A stretch of 64,000 nt of DNA from the NCBI RefSeq assembly GCF_030035605.1, contig NZ_CP106736.1, positions 1,364,001-1,428,000 on the forward strand. The letters are read 5' to 3'. Source of the stretch: Silvimonas soli. GTDB taxonomy: Bacteria; Pseudomonadota; Gammaproteobacteria; Burkholderiales; Chitinibacteraceae. The notes below the pieces were generated by a model. The model made no database searches and was not told the origin of the DNA. It saw nothing but the letters and a program-made list of their open reading frames with translations. Position 1 is the first letter of the stretch. Every line of letters begins with the position of its first letter. Made by a program: the position numbers and the translations under genes. Of the stretch, positions 16,711 through 25,194 are shown one piece after another.

Positions 16711-17754
16711 TTATGGCAACAAAGGAACGATGTCCAGACCCTGACGCTCGGGCAAGCCGAACATCAGGTTCATGACTTGCACCGCCTGCCCGGATGCGCC
16801 TTTAACCAGATTGTCTTCCACCACCAGAATCACCAGCAAATCACCATTACCCGGACGATGGACCGCGATACGCGCGATATTGGAGCCGCGCACCGAACGT
16901 GTTTCCGGCGTTGCGCCTGCGGGCAGCACGTCCACAAACGGCTCGTCGGCAAAACACTCTTCAAACAGTTTCTGGAAATCGGTATCGCGCGCTTCAGGCA
17001 GGATGCGGGCATAAAGCGTGGAATGAATGCCACGGATCATCGGCACCAGATGCGGCACAAAGGTCAGATTGACCGGCGCACCATGAATGGCAGTCAGGCC
17101 CTGGATCATTTCCGGCTGATGGCGATGACCCTTCACGCCATAGGCTTTGAAATTGTCGCCCGCTTCGGCCAGCAGTGTACCGACTTCAGCCTTGCGGCCA
17201 GCACCGGAAACACCGGATTTGCAATCGGCGATCAGGGTCTGGGTGTCGATCAGTTTTTTGCCGCCTTTGAGCAAAGGCATGTAACCCAGTTGCACCGATG
17301 TCGGATAACAACCGGCCATGCCAATGATGCGGGCTTGTTTGATGGCTTCACGGTTAACCTCTGGCAAGCCGTACACGGCTTCAGCCAGCAGATCAGTACA
17401 GCTGTGTTCCATGGCGTACCATTTCTGGAACTCGGCCGCGTCTTTCAGACGAAAATCTGCCGCCAGGTCGATCACCTTTACGCCGGCATCGACCAGTTCG
17501 CGGGCTTGCGCCATGGCTACACCGTGCGGCGTGGCAAAGAACACCACGTCGCACTGTTTCAAATCGGACTCTTCCGGCGAAGAGAAGGCGATATCCACCG
17601 AGCCACGCAGGCTGGGGAACATATCAGCGACCGGCATACCGGCTTCTTTGCGGGAAGTGACTGCTTTAAGCTCGATGCCACCATGACGGGAAAGCAGGCG
17701 CAGCAACTCCACTCCGGTGTACCCGGTGCCGCCAACAATACCAACCTTGATCAT
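16711..17754 (-). CDS. argC: N-acetyl-gamma-glutamyl-phosphate reductase
   Basis: ArgC of 347 residues, the NADPH-dependent third step of arginine synthesis. GIVGGTGYTGVELLRLL at the N-terminus is the nucleotide-binding loop, GMAGCYPTSVQLGYMPLL carries the active-site cysteine, and GHRHQPEM the catalytic histidine region. It adjoins the DUF6776-like gene directly (stop at 16711, next start at 16710) and is probably cotranscribed with it and the bactofilin gene. Confidence 0.97.
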   Translation of the reverse strand: MIKVGIVGGTGYTGVELLRLLSRHGGIELKAVTSRKEAGMPVADMFPSLRGSVDIAFSSPEESDLKQCDVVFFATPHGVAMAQARELVDAGVKVIDLAADFRLKDAAEFQKWYAMEHSCTDLLAEAVYGLPEVNREAIKQARIIGMAGCYPTSVQLGYMPLLKGGKKLIDTQTLIADCKSGVSGAGRKAEVGTLLAEAGDNFKAYGVKGHRHQPEMIQGLTAIHGAPVNLTFVPHLVPMIRGIHSTLYARILPEARDTDFQKLFEECFADEPFVDVLPAGATPETRSVRGSNIARIAVHRPGNGDLLVILVVEDNLVKGASGQAVQVMNLMFGLPERQGLDIVPLLP

Positions 17755-17938
17755 GTTGCTTCTCCTTCAGCTAAAAAGTCAGACCAGCGATTCTAGCAGA
17801 CTAAATCGCTTACCTTACTGTCATATCGGACGACCAACCGGACGCAAATCCGCCTGATCGGGCCGCTCGTCCGTATCCGTGTTCAGGGCAATAACACAGA
17901 GCGCGTGGACTCGCGAGTGACGCAAACCGCACCAGAAA

Positions 17939-17969
17939 TGAAAAAAACCGCCACGAAGGCGGTTTTTCT
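17939..17969 (-). terminator. Terminator of the rplM-rpsI operon
   Basis: Stem AAAACCGCC / GGCGGTTTT with loop ACGAA at about 17944-17966; on the minus strand a T-run follows. It lies 25 bases past the rpsI stop. Confidence 0.88.
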
Positions 17970-17993
17970 TGAACGCAGAGCGCTCGAAGCGGA

Positions 17994-18386
17994 TTAACGC
18001 TTGGAGAACTGCTTGCGACGACGTGCTTTGCGGAAGCCGACTTTCTTACGTTCGACTTCACGAGCATCACGTGTCACCAGACCGGCTGCCTTCAGAGCTG
18101 GCTTGAGGTCAGCATTGAAGTCGATCAGGGCACGGGTGATACCGTGACGCAGTGCACCGGCCTGGCCAGTCTCACCACCACCAATCACGTTAACCAAGAT
18201 GTCGAATGCTTCCAGGTTTTCAGTGATTTGCAGCGGCTGACGAACAACCATGCGGCCAGTTTCGCGAGCGAAGTATTGGTCCAGCGGCTTGCCGTTGACC
18301 ACGATGTTGCCAGTACCCTTAGCCAGGAACACACGAGCAACTGCGCTCTTGCGGCGGCCGGTACCGTAATAGTATTTACCTACCAT
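17994..18386 (-). CDS. rpsI: 30S ribosomal protein S9
   Basis: S9, 130 residues. YYGTGRRKSAVARVFL at the N-terminus and the basic tail ending KQFSKR, which reaches the ribosomal P site, are diagnostic. It follows rplM by 9 bases in the universal rplM-rpsI operon. Confidence 0.99.
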   Translation of the reverse strand: MVGKYYYGTGRRKSAVARVFLAKGTGNIVVNGKPLDQYFARETGRMVVRQPLQITENLEAFDILVNVIGGGETGQAGALRHGITRALIDFNADLKPALKAAGLVTRDAREVERKKVGFRKARRRKQFSKR

Positions 18387-18395
18387 GGTCGATCC

Positions 18396-18824
18396 TTAGA
18401 TATCCAGAACTTTCGGCAATTGCGCGGTATGCGGATGTTCAGTACCTGCATACACCTTCATCTTTTTGAGCATAGCGTAGCCAAGGGGACCCTTAGGCAG
18501 CATGCCCTTCACTGCGGTCTCGAGCACACGGCCCGGGAACTTGTTTTGCAGTTCGGTGAAGGTACGTTCGTAGATACCGCCCGGAAAGCCGGAATGGCGA
18601 TAGTAGATTTTAGAGGTGGCCTTGTCACCGGTAACGCGCAGCTTATCTGCGTTAACCACTACGATGTAGTCGCCCGTATCAACGTGCGGGGTGTATTCGG
18701 CTTTGTGCTTGCCACGCAAACGCTTGGCGATTTCAGCCGCGAGACGACCCAGCACTTTGTCAGTGGCGTCAACGACGTACCACTCGCGCTTTACCTCGTG
18801 CGGCTTGGCAGAATAAGTTTTCAT
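18396..18824 (-). CDS. rplM: 50S ribosomal protein L13
   Basis: L13, 142 residues, beginning MKTYSAKPHEVKREWYVVDA. The ATG at 18824 gives the normal family length; an open frame extends 31 codons further upstream through the promoter and is not used. GMLPKGPLGYAML is the conserved C-terminal signature. Confidence 0.99.
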   Translation of the reverse strand: MKTYSAKPHEVKREWYVVDATDKVLGRLAAEIAKRLRGKHKAEYTPHVDTGDYIVVVNADKLRVTGDKATSKIYYRHSGFPGGIYERTFTELQNKFPGRVLETAVKGMLPKGPLGYAMLKKMKVYAGTEHPHTAQLPKVLDI

Positions 18825-18865
18825 AACTGCTCGTGTCCACAATTTCGATTTGGAGAAAGTCGCGG

Positions 18866-18895
18866 ATTTTAGCCCCGTATTCAAGGCGCTGTCAA
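18866..18895 (-). promoter_or_regulatory. Promoter of rplM-rpsI
   Basis: On the minus strand TTGACA (18890-18895) and TAAAAT (18866-18871) are 18 bases apart, placing the start of transcription about 30-40 bases upstream of rplM. The -35 is a perfect consensus match. Confidence 0.8.
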
Positions 18896-18936
18896 ACCTA
18901 TTCGGGTTAGCGGACAAGAATTATATCGGGTAGCAG

Positions 18937-18968
18937 TAAAAAAAACGCAATCCAGGGAGTGGATTGCG
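18937..18968 (-). terminator. Orphan terminator-like hairpin upstream of rplM
   Basis: Arms GCAATCC and GGATTGC around a 7-base loop, with an 8-base A-run on its left, which is a T-run on the minus strand. It faces a minus-strand transcript coming from 18970-19140, where no gene is seen and osmC starts the other way. The remainder of 18825-19170 holds only promoter sequence. Confidence 0.6.
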
Positions 18969-19170
18969 CAGAATTCCACCAAAGAAGGAGGATGGAGGAG
19001 ACAACATCAAGGCAGGCCCCGACGTTGCAATTGCAGTATATGACAAACAAATACGGCATTTCAAGCATTTTTGTTGCAGTGCGGCAATACGCCAGGCGGC
19101 GCCCTTGCTGGCAAGCGCAGGCTTGGGCGCGCTACAATCCAGCCCGAACCTACCTACCTTGGAATCTGCG

Positions 19171-19590
19171 ATGAAAGCACGTTTGAAATGGGTTGAAGCG
19201 GTCAGCTTCCTGGCCGAATCCGGCTCCGGTCATGCCGTTCTGATGGACGGCGCCCCGGAAGGCGGCGGTCGCAACCTGGGTCCGCGCCCCATGGAATTGG
19301 TATTAATGGGCACCGTTGGCTGCACCACGTATGACGTTATCCATATTCTGAAGAAGAGTCGCGCCGATGTGCGCGATTGCGTAGTTGAAGTGGATGCCGA
19401 CCGCGCGGACGAAGATCCGAAAGTTTTTACGCGGATTCACTTTCACTTTGTGGTGACTGGCAAAGCACTCAAGCCGGAAGTGGTGGAACGGGCGATCAAG
19501 CTGTCTGCAGAAAAATATTGCTCGGCGTCGATCATGCTGGGCAAAACAGCGGATATCACGCACGACTTTGAGATTCGTGAAGCTGACTGA
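19171..19590 (+). CDS. OsmC family protein
   Basis: A 139-residue OsmC/YhfA-type protein. The two cysteines typical of the peroxide-reducing family are Cys in GTVGCTTYDVI and Cys in AEKYCSASIML. Relatives reduce organic hydroperoxides or have unknown function. The ATG at 19171 matches the start of relatives (MKARLKWVE); an open frame continues far upstream but has no support. TACAAT about 35 bases upstream may be the -10 element. Confidence 0.92.
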   Translation: MKARLKWVEAVSFLAESGSGHAVLMDGAPEGGGRNLGPRPMELVLMGTVGCTTYDVIHILKKSRADVRDCVVEVDADRADEDPKVFTRIHFHFVVTGKALKPEVVERAIKLSAEKYCSASIMLGKTADITHDFEIREAD

Positions 19591-19635
19591 CCCCCACGTG
19601 TTGATCGCCGTCCGGCGCAGGTCGGCAATAGCCAA

Positions 19636-19677
19636 AAGAAAAGCCACGATCAAGTCGTGGCTTTTTCCATTTTTTTA
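19636..19677. terminator. Bidirectional terminator between osmC and the racemase gene
   Basis: Arms AAAAGCCACGA and TCGTGGCTTTT around a TCAAG loop, followed by a further T-run on the plus strand. It serves osmC and, less strongly, the convergent racemase gene. Confidence 0.88.
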
Positions 19678-19712
19678 TACGTTATAAATAGCTTCACTAC
19701 CGGCAGCCGCAT

Positions 19713-20423
19713 TCAGGCTGTCGCATCTTCCGTGCCAATCGCAAAATCCACTGCTGCCTGTGCATGCAATGCCGTGGTATCGAAAACCGGCAAAACCGAG
19801 TCTTGCTGCCCGATCAACAGTGTGATTTCAGTACACCCCAGAATCACCGCCTGAGCGCCACGCGCAGCCAGATCGCCAATCACGTTCTGGTAAATGCGCT
19901 GCGAATCCGGGTTGATCACGCCATGACACAACTCATCATAAATAATGCGATGCACCTGCTGGCGATCAAGCTCGTCGGGAATCACCGTCTGCAGCCCATA
20001 CTTTTCACGCAGTCGCCCAGCGTAAAAGGCGTGCTCCATGGTGTAGCGAGTTCCCAGCAAGCCAACGCGCTCGACTCCCGCCACTCGCAATGCCCGCCCG
20101 GTGGGATCGGCAATATGGATAAAGGGTACGTTAATGGCTTGCACAATCGGTTCGTAAACCCGGTGCATGGTGTTGGTGGCAAGAATCACCAGTTCAGCAC
20201 CACCGCGCTGCAATTGCGCCGCCGCAGCGGCCAATTGCTCGCCCAAGCCTTCCCAGTCTCCGGCACGCTGGCTCGCCTCAATGGCAGCGAAGTCCAGCGT
20301 CAGCATCAGGCTGGGTGCGTTGTGATGTCCACCCAGCTTTTCCTTGGCGTAGCGGTTTAACAACCGGTAGTACTCCGCCGAAGATTCCCAGCTCATCCCA
20401 CCAATTACGCCGATGGTTTTCAT
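19713..20423 (-). CDS. Aspartate/glutamate racemase-family protein (YgeA-like)
   Basis: A 236-residue Asp/Glu racemase superfamily protein, beginning MKTIGVIGGMSWESSAEYYR. The C-terminal catalytic cysteine is in VILGCTEITLLI; the N-terminal position reads ILATNTMH, without the cysteine in the place used by classic aspartate racemases. This pattern matches the broad-specificity YgeA group, where a Thr replaces one Cys. It probably racemises amino acids such as homoserine at low rate. The next gene upstream is an FNT channel. Confidence 0.88.
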   Translation of the reverse strand: MKTIGVIGGMSWESSAEYYRLLNRYAKEKLGGHHNAPSLMLTLDFAAIEASQRAGDWEGLGEQLAAAAAQLQRGGAELVILATNTMHRVYEPIVQAINVPFIHIADPTGRALRVAGVERVGLLGTRYTMEHAFYAGRLREKYGLQTVIPDELDRQQVHRIIYDELCHGVINPDSQRIYQNVIGDLAARGAQAVILGCTEITLLIGQQDSVLPVFDTTALHAQAAVDFAIGTEDATA

Positions 20424-20466
20424 TGTTGCTCCGTGCAGTTCAGGCTGAAATCAACCTGCCTGCCAT

Positions 20467-21321
20467 TCAGGGCACCAGGTCGGGCACACATGCCGCATTC
20501 GGCATTTCGGCTTTGGCTGCAGTTACCGCAGCCTTCCGCCGCGGCAGATAGATCAAGGCGTACGGCAGGCCAATCAGCAGGGCGCCGCCCGCCAGATTAC
20601 CCAATGTTGCCGGGATCAGATTGGCAAAGACAAACTGGCTGACGCTGATATCGGCGCCGGCCATCATCGCTGCAGGAATAATAAACAGGTTGGCGATACT
20701 GTGCTCCATACCCAGGGTGACAAAGGCCATCACCGGGAACCAGATGCCCAACATGCGACCCAATGTGTCTTTGGCCGAATAACCCTGCATCGAAGCGACA
20801 CACACCAGCAAGTTGGCCAACATACCCTTGGTGAAGGTCATCCAGAACGGATGCGACACTTTGCCGTTAGCAATGGTAATCAAGTATTGAGTTGCGGCGT
20901 CTGTGGTCAGCAAATGGGTTTCCAGGCCGAACACCCAGGCAGCGGCAATTGCGCCAACTGCATTACCCGCAAATGAGATTGCCCAGAAACGGCTCAGCAA
21001 ACGCCAGTCGATCTCGCGTCGCCACCAGGACACAAAACCGCCGGCACAATTGGAAGTGAACAAATCAGCGCCGGTCAGTGTCACCGCAATAAAGCCCAAC
21101 GGGAACACTGCACCAAACAGAAGCTTGACCAGCCCCGGGTTGCTGGCTGCCAGCCCAGTCGAACCTCCGGCTACTTCCATTGCCAGCAACGTACCCAGGC
21201 CAATAAACATGCCGCCGAGCACGGCCATCAATCCAAGGCGCCACGTGGGAGTGGTTGCCTTCTCCGCACCGTGGTGCGACATGTATTCAACTATTTCGGC
21301 TGGGGTGCGTATTTGCGACAT
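20467..21321 (-). CDS. Formate/nitrite transporter (FNT) family channel
   Basis: An FNT-family pentameric anion channel of 284 residues with six transmembrane helices. Family signatures are GADLFTSNCAGGF (second helix break) and FVTLGMEHSIANLF, containing the central gating/protonation histidine. FocA (formate) and NirC (nitrite) cannot be told apart from this alone; no nitrite reductase or pyruvate formate-lyase genes are in the window. The ATG at 21321 has AGG 8 bases upstream; an ATG at 21354 is an alternative. A perfect FNR box lies upstream. Confidence 0.9.
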   Translation of the reverse strand: MSQIRTPAEIVEYMSHHGAEKATTPTWRLGLMAVLGGMFIGLGTLLAMEVAGGSTGLAASNPGLVKLLFGAVFPLGFIAVTLTGADLFTSNCAGGFVSWWRREIDWRLLSRFWAISFAGNAVGAIAAAWVFGLETHLLTTDAATQYLITIANGKVSHPFWMTFTKGMLANLLVCVASMQGYSAKDTLGRMLGIWFPVMAFVTLGMEHSIANLFIIPAAMMAGADISVSQFVFANLIPATLGNLAGGALLIGLPYALIYLPRRKAAVTAAKAEMPNAACVPDLVP

Positions 21322-21426
21322 TGGGGCGCCTGCAAGGTCAGATTGGTATGACATGCAGTTATACGCGGCCACTTTACCCGGCTGCTGTGAACAATTTCCG
21401 GTTATGCCATGTGAATAAGCCGACCT

Positions 21427-21440
21427 TTGATTGATATCAA
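21427..21440 (-). promoter_or_regulatory. FNR/ANR box upstream of the FNT gene
   Basis: TTGAT-TGAT-ATCAA matches the FNR consensus TTGAT-N4-ATCAA at every fixed position. Its centre (21433.5) is about 40 bases upstream of a start that would follow CATAAC at 21401-21406 (minus strand), the place expected for class II activation under oxygen limitation. Confidence 0.75.
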
Positions 21441-21483
21441 ATTTAGGCTGTGAATTAGTGCCGAACTAGCTCGTTTGGCCGAT

Positions 21484-22137
21484 TTACAAGCGGTACGACA
21501 GAGATGTCATTACCTTGGATGTTGTTGCCATCAAACCGGCCACCGGTGCAGGCAGTGGTGCCGCGCCCAGTTGCATGGCTTGTTCCGCATGACCCAGTTC
21601 ATCGGTATGCATTTGCTCGACCACGGCGCGGCTTTTGGCATCTTGCGGCGGCAAGGTATGCAGATGCGATTGTAGATGCGCGCCGACCTGACGTTCGGTC
21701 TCGGCCAAAAAGCCCAGATTCCATTTGTCGCCAATCACGCCCGCTGCGACACCCATGGCCAGACTTCCGGCATACCAGAACGGGTTTAGCAGACTTGGAC
21801 GGCTGCCTAGTTCCTGCAAGCGACGCTCAGTCCACGCCAGATGTTCGACTTCTTCATGCGCGGCTTGCTTGAGCGCTTCCCGCGCCTTGGGATCACGTGC
21901 CGTCAATCCTTGCCCTTGATACAAGGCTTGCGCGCAGACTTCGCCACTATGATTCACCCGCATCAAACCGGCCGCGTGTGTTTTGTCGGCTTCGCTCATT
22001 TCGGCTTCGTCGATGTGGGCATCCGGATGAGCACGTTCACTGATTGCCGGTGCCGCCAGCGTACGCAGCATCACGTCAAACTCATTGATCAGGCGATCAA
22101 CCGAAGGCAAAGCAGGCAGTTTGGGCAGCGGCAACAT
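21484..22137 (-). CDS. coq7: Ubiquinone biosynthesis di-iron hydroxylase Coq7
   Basis: Coq7 (217 residues), the di-iron monooxygenase that hydroxylates C6 of demethoxyubiquinol and replaces UbiF in many proteobacteria. The ferritin-like four-helix bundle has ligands in NHSGEVCAQALY, HEEVEHLAW and the later HTDELGHAEQAM. The N-terminal 45 residues are Pro/Leu-rich. The gene is alone on this strand, divergent from ppiA. Confidence 0.95.
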   Translation of the reverse strand: MLPLPKLPALPSVDRLINEFDVMLRTLAAPAISERAHPDAHIDEAEMSEADKTHAAGLMRVNHSGEVCAQALYQGQGLTARDPKAREALKQAAHEEVEHLAWTERRLQELGSRPSLLNPFWYAGSLAMGVAAGVIGDKWNLGFLAETERQVGAHLQSHLHTLPPQDAKSRAVVEQMHTDELGHAEQAMQLGAAPLPAPVAGLMATTSKVMTSLSYRL

Positions 22138-22247
22138 GGCGGGGACTCTTGGTTTTGCGGCAATTAATTGCGTGCCATTCTAGCGCAATGGCGGCATAGC
22201 GGCCCGTGATATCATTGCCGCTCTTGTCCCTAACCGAGTCACGATGC

Positions 22248-22817
22248 ATGAAAAAGTTCTTGCTGGCACTGGGCCTGACGCTGATCGCCAGCGTTGCCGC
22301 AGCTGCAAATCCGCAAGTGGTGCTTGATACCGCCAAAGGCCAGATCACCGTCGAGCTGTATCCCGATGCAGCCCCGGCGTCTGTCGCCAACTTCCTGCGA
22401 TATGTGAAAGAGAAACACTACGATGGCACTATCTTTCATCGGGTAGTGAAAGATTTCGTGGTGCAAGGCGGTGGTTACGATCCAAAAATGAGTGAACGCC
22501 CGACCAATGCACCGGTCAAAAACGAGGCAGAACACGCGTTCAAAGCCGGGCTGAAAAATGATCGCGGCACACTGGCCATGGCCCGTACCAATGATCCTGA
22601 TTCGGCAACCAGCCAGTTTTATTTCAATCTGAAAAACAATGACTTCCTGAACTACCCTGGCCGCGACAATTATGGCTATACGGTGTTCGGGCGTGTAATC
22701 AAAGGCATGGATGTGGTCGATGCCATTTCCGCCGTGCCCGTTTTGCCTGGTGACTTCCCGGCTACTCCGGTACTGATCAAAAGCGTGCGCGTTGAAGGCG
22801 CCGCTGCCGGTAAATAA
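22248..22817 (+). CDS. ppiA: Periplasmic cyclophilin-type peptidyl-prolyl isomerase
   Basis: A 189-residue cyclophilin with signal peptide (MKKFLLALGLTLIASVAAAA) that sends it to the periplasm. GTIFHRVVKDFVVQGGGYD holds the catalytic Arg and the Phe pocket; the domain fills the rest. The second ATG (22248) begins the signal peptide; an earlier in-frame ATG at 22206 would only add a poor leader. It is followed at 43 bases by the cytosolic paralogue. Confidence 0.95.
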   Translation: MKKFLLALGLTLIASVAAAANPQVVLDTAKGQITVELYPDAAPASVANFLRYVKEKHYDGTIFHRVVKDFVVQGGGYDPKMSERPTNAPVKNEAEHAFKAGLKNDRGTLAMARTNDPDSATSQFYFNLKNNDFLNYPGRDNYGYTVFGRVIKGMDVVDAISAVPVLPGDFPATPVLIKSVRVEGAAAGK

Positions 22818-22860
22818 TCCAACCAATCAATCTGTTAGCAGAACCTCAAAGGACCCCATC

Positions 22861-23364
22861 ATGGCGACTAAAGTCAAGCTCTCTACCACTCTGGGCGATA
22901 TCGTGCTGGAACTGGACGAAGTCAAGGCACCGAAAACGGTAGCCAACTTTGTACAGTACGTACAAGACGGTCATTACAACGGCACCGTGTTTCACCGCGT
23001 GATTGATGGCTTCATGATTCAAGGCGGCGGCTTTGAGCCCGGCCTGAAACAAAAACCGACCCGCGAAAATATCGAGAACGAAGCCGGCAACGGCTTGAAG
23101 AACGATGCCTACACCGTGGCCATGGCACGCACACCAGAACCGCATTCGGCCTCTGCGCAGTTCTTTATCAATGTCAGCGACAACGACTTCCTCAACTACA
23201 AATCGCCTACTCCGCAAGGCTGGGGCTATGCCGTGTTCGGCAAGGTAGTTGAAGGCAAAGACGTGGTTGACCAGCTGAAAGGCGTGAAAACCGGCAATAA
23301 GGGTTTCCACCAGGACGTGCCGCGTGACGACGTGCTGATCAACAGCGCCGAAGTACTGGCCTGA
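22861..23364 (+). CDS. ppiB: Cytosolic cyclophilin-type peptidyl-prolyl isomerase
   Basis: A 167-residue PpiB. GTVFHRVIDGFMIQGGGFEPG is the active-site segment, the chain lacks a signal peptide, and the length is that of E. coli PpiB. AAAGGA lies 8 bases before the ATG at 22861. The pair ppiA-ppiB probably arose by duplication and ends at a strong terminator. Confidence 0.97.
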   Translation: MATKVKLSTTLGDIVLELDEVKAPKTVANFVQYVQDGHYNGTVFHRVIDGFMIQGGGFEPGLKQKPTRENIENEAGNGLKNDAYTVAMARTPEPHSASAQFFINVSDNDFLNYKSPTPQGWGYAVFGKVVEGKDVVDQLKGVKTGNKGFHQDVPRDDVLINSAEVLA

Positions 23365-23392
23365 TCCTGCCATCGGCCCAGCTGGCCGGTTA

Positions 23393-23427
23393 GTAAAAAA
23401 AGCGCGGCTTTCATGCCGCGCTTTTTG
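23393..23427 (+). terminator. Terminator of ppiA-ppiB
   Basis: Arms AAAGCGCGGC and GCCGCGCTTT with loop TTTCAT, followed by a short T-run. lpxH starts 15 bases beyond it, so lpxH relies on read-through or a promoter within this stretch. Confidence 0.88.
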
Positions 23428-23441
23428 TATGCTCTTGCCCC

Positions 23442-24239
23442 ATGACCCTGTCCAAGACCCTGTTCATCTCTGATCTTCATCTCTCGCCCGCCGACCCGGC
23501 AACGGCGCAGGCGTTCCGGCGCTTTCTGACGCAGCAGGCGCGGCATGCCAACCAGTTATATATCCTGGGTGATCTGTTCGAGATGTGGATCGGCGACGAT
23601 CAGCTAGACGAACCGTTTTACGCAGAGGTCGCCGCGAGCATCGCAACGCTGGCCGATCAGGGCGTTGCGGTGTTTTTCATGCCTGGCAACCGGGACTTTG
23701 TATGCGGCACGCGCTTTGCCCAAGCCGCCAAACTGCAAATTCTTACTGATCCCTCGGTGATTACGCTGGCCAACCGGCAACGCGTACTGCTGGCGCATGG
23801 CGACGCTTATTGCACCGATGACGTCGCGTATATGCGATTCCGTCGCATTATCCGCAATCCATTGGTCCGCATGATCTGGCTGGCCTTGCCGTTTGCCTGG
23901 CGTAATCGCAAAGCCGGACAACTGCGCCAGCAATCTTCGGCGATGAATCGCAACAAGATGCGCTCAATCATGGATGTCAACGCTGCGGCGATCGAAAACG
24001 CGCTGCGCAGGGCACAAGTGGATACGCTGATCCACGGCCACACTCACCGCCCCGCCCGTCACCAGGAAGCGGCTGGTACGCGCTGGGTGCTACCGGATTG
24101 GTACGCCGGAGTGGGCGGTTATCTGCAATGGCAAGACGGCCAATGGCAGATGTTGACGCTCAACGATACGCCGCTGCTTGACGACACTGGCAAGCCGTTG
24201 CCAGACAGCCTGCCGCCAGCGCATCAATGGTCGGAGTGA
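23442..24239 (+). CDS. lpxH: UDP-2,3-diacylglucosamine diphosphatase
   Basis: LpxH of 265 residues hydrolyses UDP-2,3-diacylglucosamine to lipid X and UMP at the inner membrane in lipid A synthesis. The metallophosphoesterase metal ligands are in SDLHLSP, LGDLFEMWIGDD, PGNRDFV, LAHGDAYC and IHGHTHRP. The 3' end overlaps the stop of the convergent mmuM-type gene by 16 bases. Confidence 0.96.
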   Translation: MTLSKTLFISDLHLSPADPATAQAFRRFLTQQARHANQLYILGDLFEMWIGDDQLDEPFYAEVAASIATLADQGVAVFFMPGNRDFVCGTRFAQAAKLQILTDPSVITLANRQRVLLAHGDAYCTDDVAYMRFRRIIRNPLVRMIWLALPFAWRNRKAGQLRQQSSAMNRNKMRSIMDVNAAAIENALRRAQVDTLIHGHTHRPARHQEAAGTRWVLPDWYAGVGGYLQWQDGQWQMLTLNDTPLLDDTGKPLPDSLPPAHQWSE

Positions 24240-25144
24240 GTCTGGTCGATCAAACGATGCACGCAGGCGATATGATCCGGCCCGATGCCGCAGCAACCGC
24301 CAACAATACTCACGCCCTCGTCCAGCCATTGCTGCGCCCAGCGTGCGTAGCCTTTCGGATCGAGATCCGGGCGTAACTCATCCAGGCCATCATTGGCTTC
24401 GGCATCGGTTGATTGCGGTGGGAAGGCATTGGCATACACGCCAATCGGTAATGGCACGCCCAGTTGCGCCAGCGTGGTTTGCGCGGCCCGCACTGCGGCG
24501 CTCATCACTTCAGGCTGGCTGCAGTTGAACAAGACAGCTGCGGCAGCTTGTTCCACCGCCACCGTGACTGCTTGTTCAACGGTTTCACCAGAACGAATCC
24601 GCGAAATACCTGCGCCAGGGTTTTCATCGGCCAGGGTATAGGACACCCACAGCGGCTTTTGTTCGCCAGCGGCATTGAGCGCAGCCCGCACGGCGAGGAT
24701 TTCAGCAGTGGTGCTTTGCGTTTCAGCCAGCCAGAAATCAACAAAGGGCGACAAGCCCCCGATCAGGCAGGCCAGAATCCGGTCGGCCTGCTGCCGGTCG
24801 AACAAGTCAGCCCGGTAAGAGCCACAAGTCGGCGGCAACGATCCGGCTACGCGCACAGGATGAGTAGCATCGTTGGCGGCATCACGCGCCAGTTGCCCGG
24901 CCAGCGTCGCCAACTCACGCCCTTCCACCGCAAACACCGCCTCTCCGACATGAAACGGCACCACGGCGTAACTGTTGGTGGTGATCACCTGCGCGCCAGC
25001 GGCGATGAAATGATCATGCACGGCGCGCACGAAATGCGGCGCCTCAATCAGCGCCAGCGCCGACCACTCTGGCTGGCGAAACGGCGCGCCAATGCGATTC
25101 AGTTCGCGGCCCATGCCGCCATCCAGCAAAGTCACTTCACGCAT
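24224..25144 (-). CDS. Homocysteine S-methyltransferase family protein
   Basis: A 306-residue zinc-dependent homocysteine S-methyltransferase domain protein of the MmuM type. LLDGGMGRELNRIG begins the barrel, ITTNSYAVVP follows, a single Cys in VLFNCSQPEV and the C-terminal IVGGCCGIGPDHI supply the three zinc ligands. MmuM uses S-methylmethionine or SAM as donor; the donor here is not known. It is the last gene of the rnhA/dnaQ/isp series on this strand and is close to msrC, another methionine-related gene. Confidence 0.9.
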   Translation of the reverse strand: MREVTLLDGGMGRELNRIGAPFRQPEWSALALIEAPHFVRAVHDHFIAAGAQVITTNSYAVVPFHVGEAVFAVEGRELATLAGQLARDAANDATHPVRVAGSLPPTCGSYRADLFDRQQADRILACLIGGLSPFVDFWLAETQSTTAEILAVRAALNAAGEQKPLWVSYTLADENPGAGISRIRSGETVEQAVTVAVEQAAAAVLFNCSQPEVMSAAVRAAQTTLAQLGVPLPIGVYANAFPPQSTDAEANDGLDELRPDLDPKGYARWAQQWLDEGVSIVGGCCGIGPDHIACVHRLIDQTHSDH

Positions 25145-25194
25145 TGCGCACCGCCTGGTGATTTATTTGACGCTTAACGAGCGGAGCCACGCCT

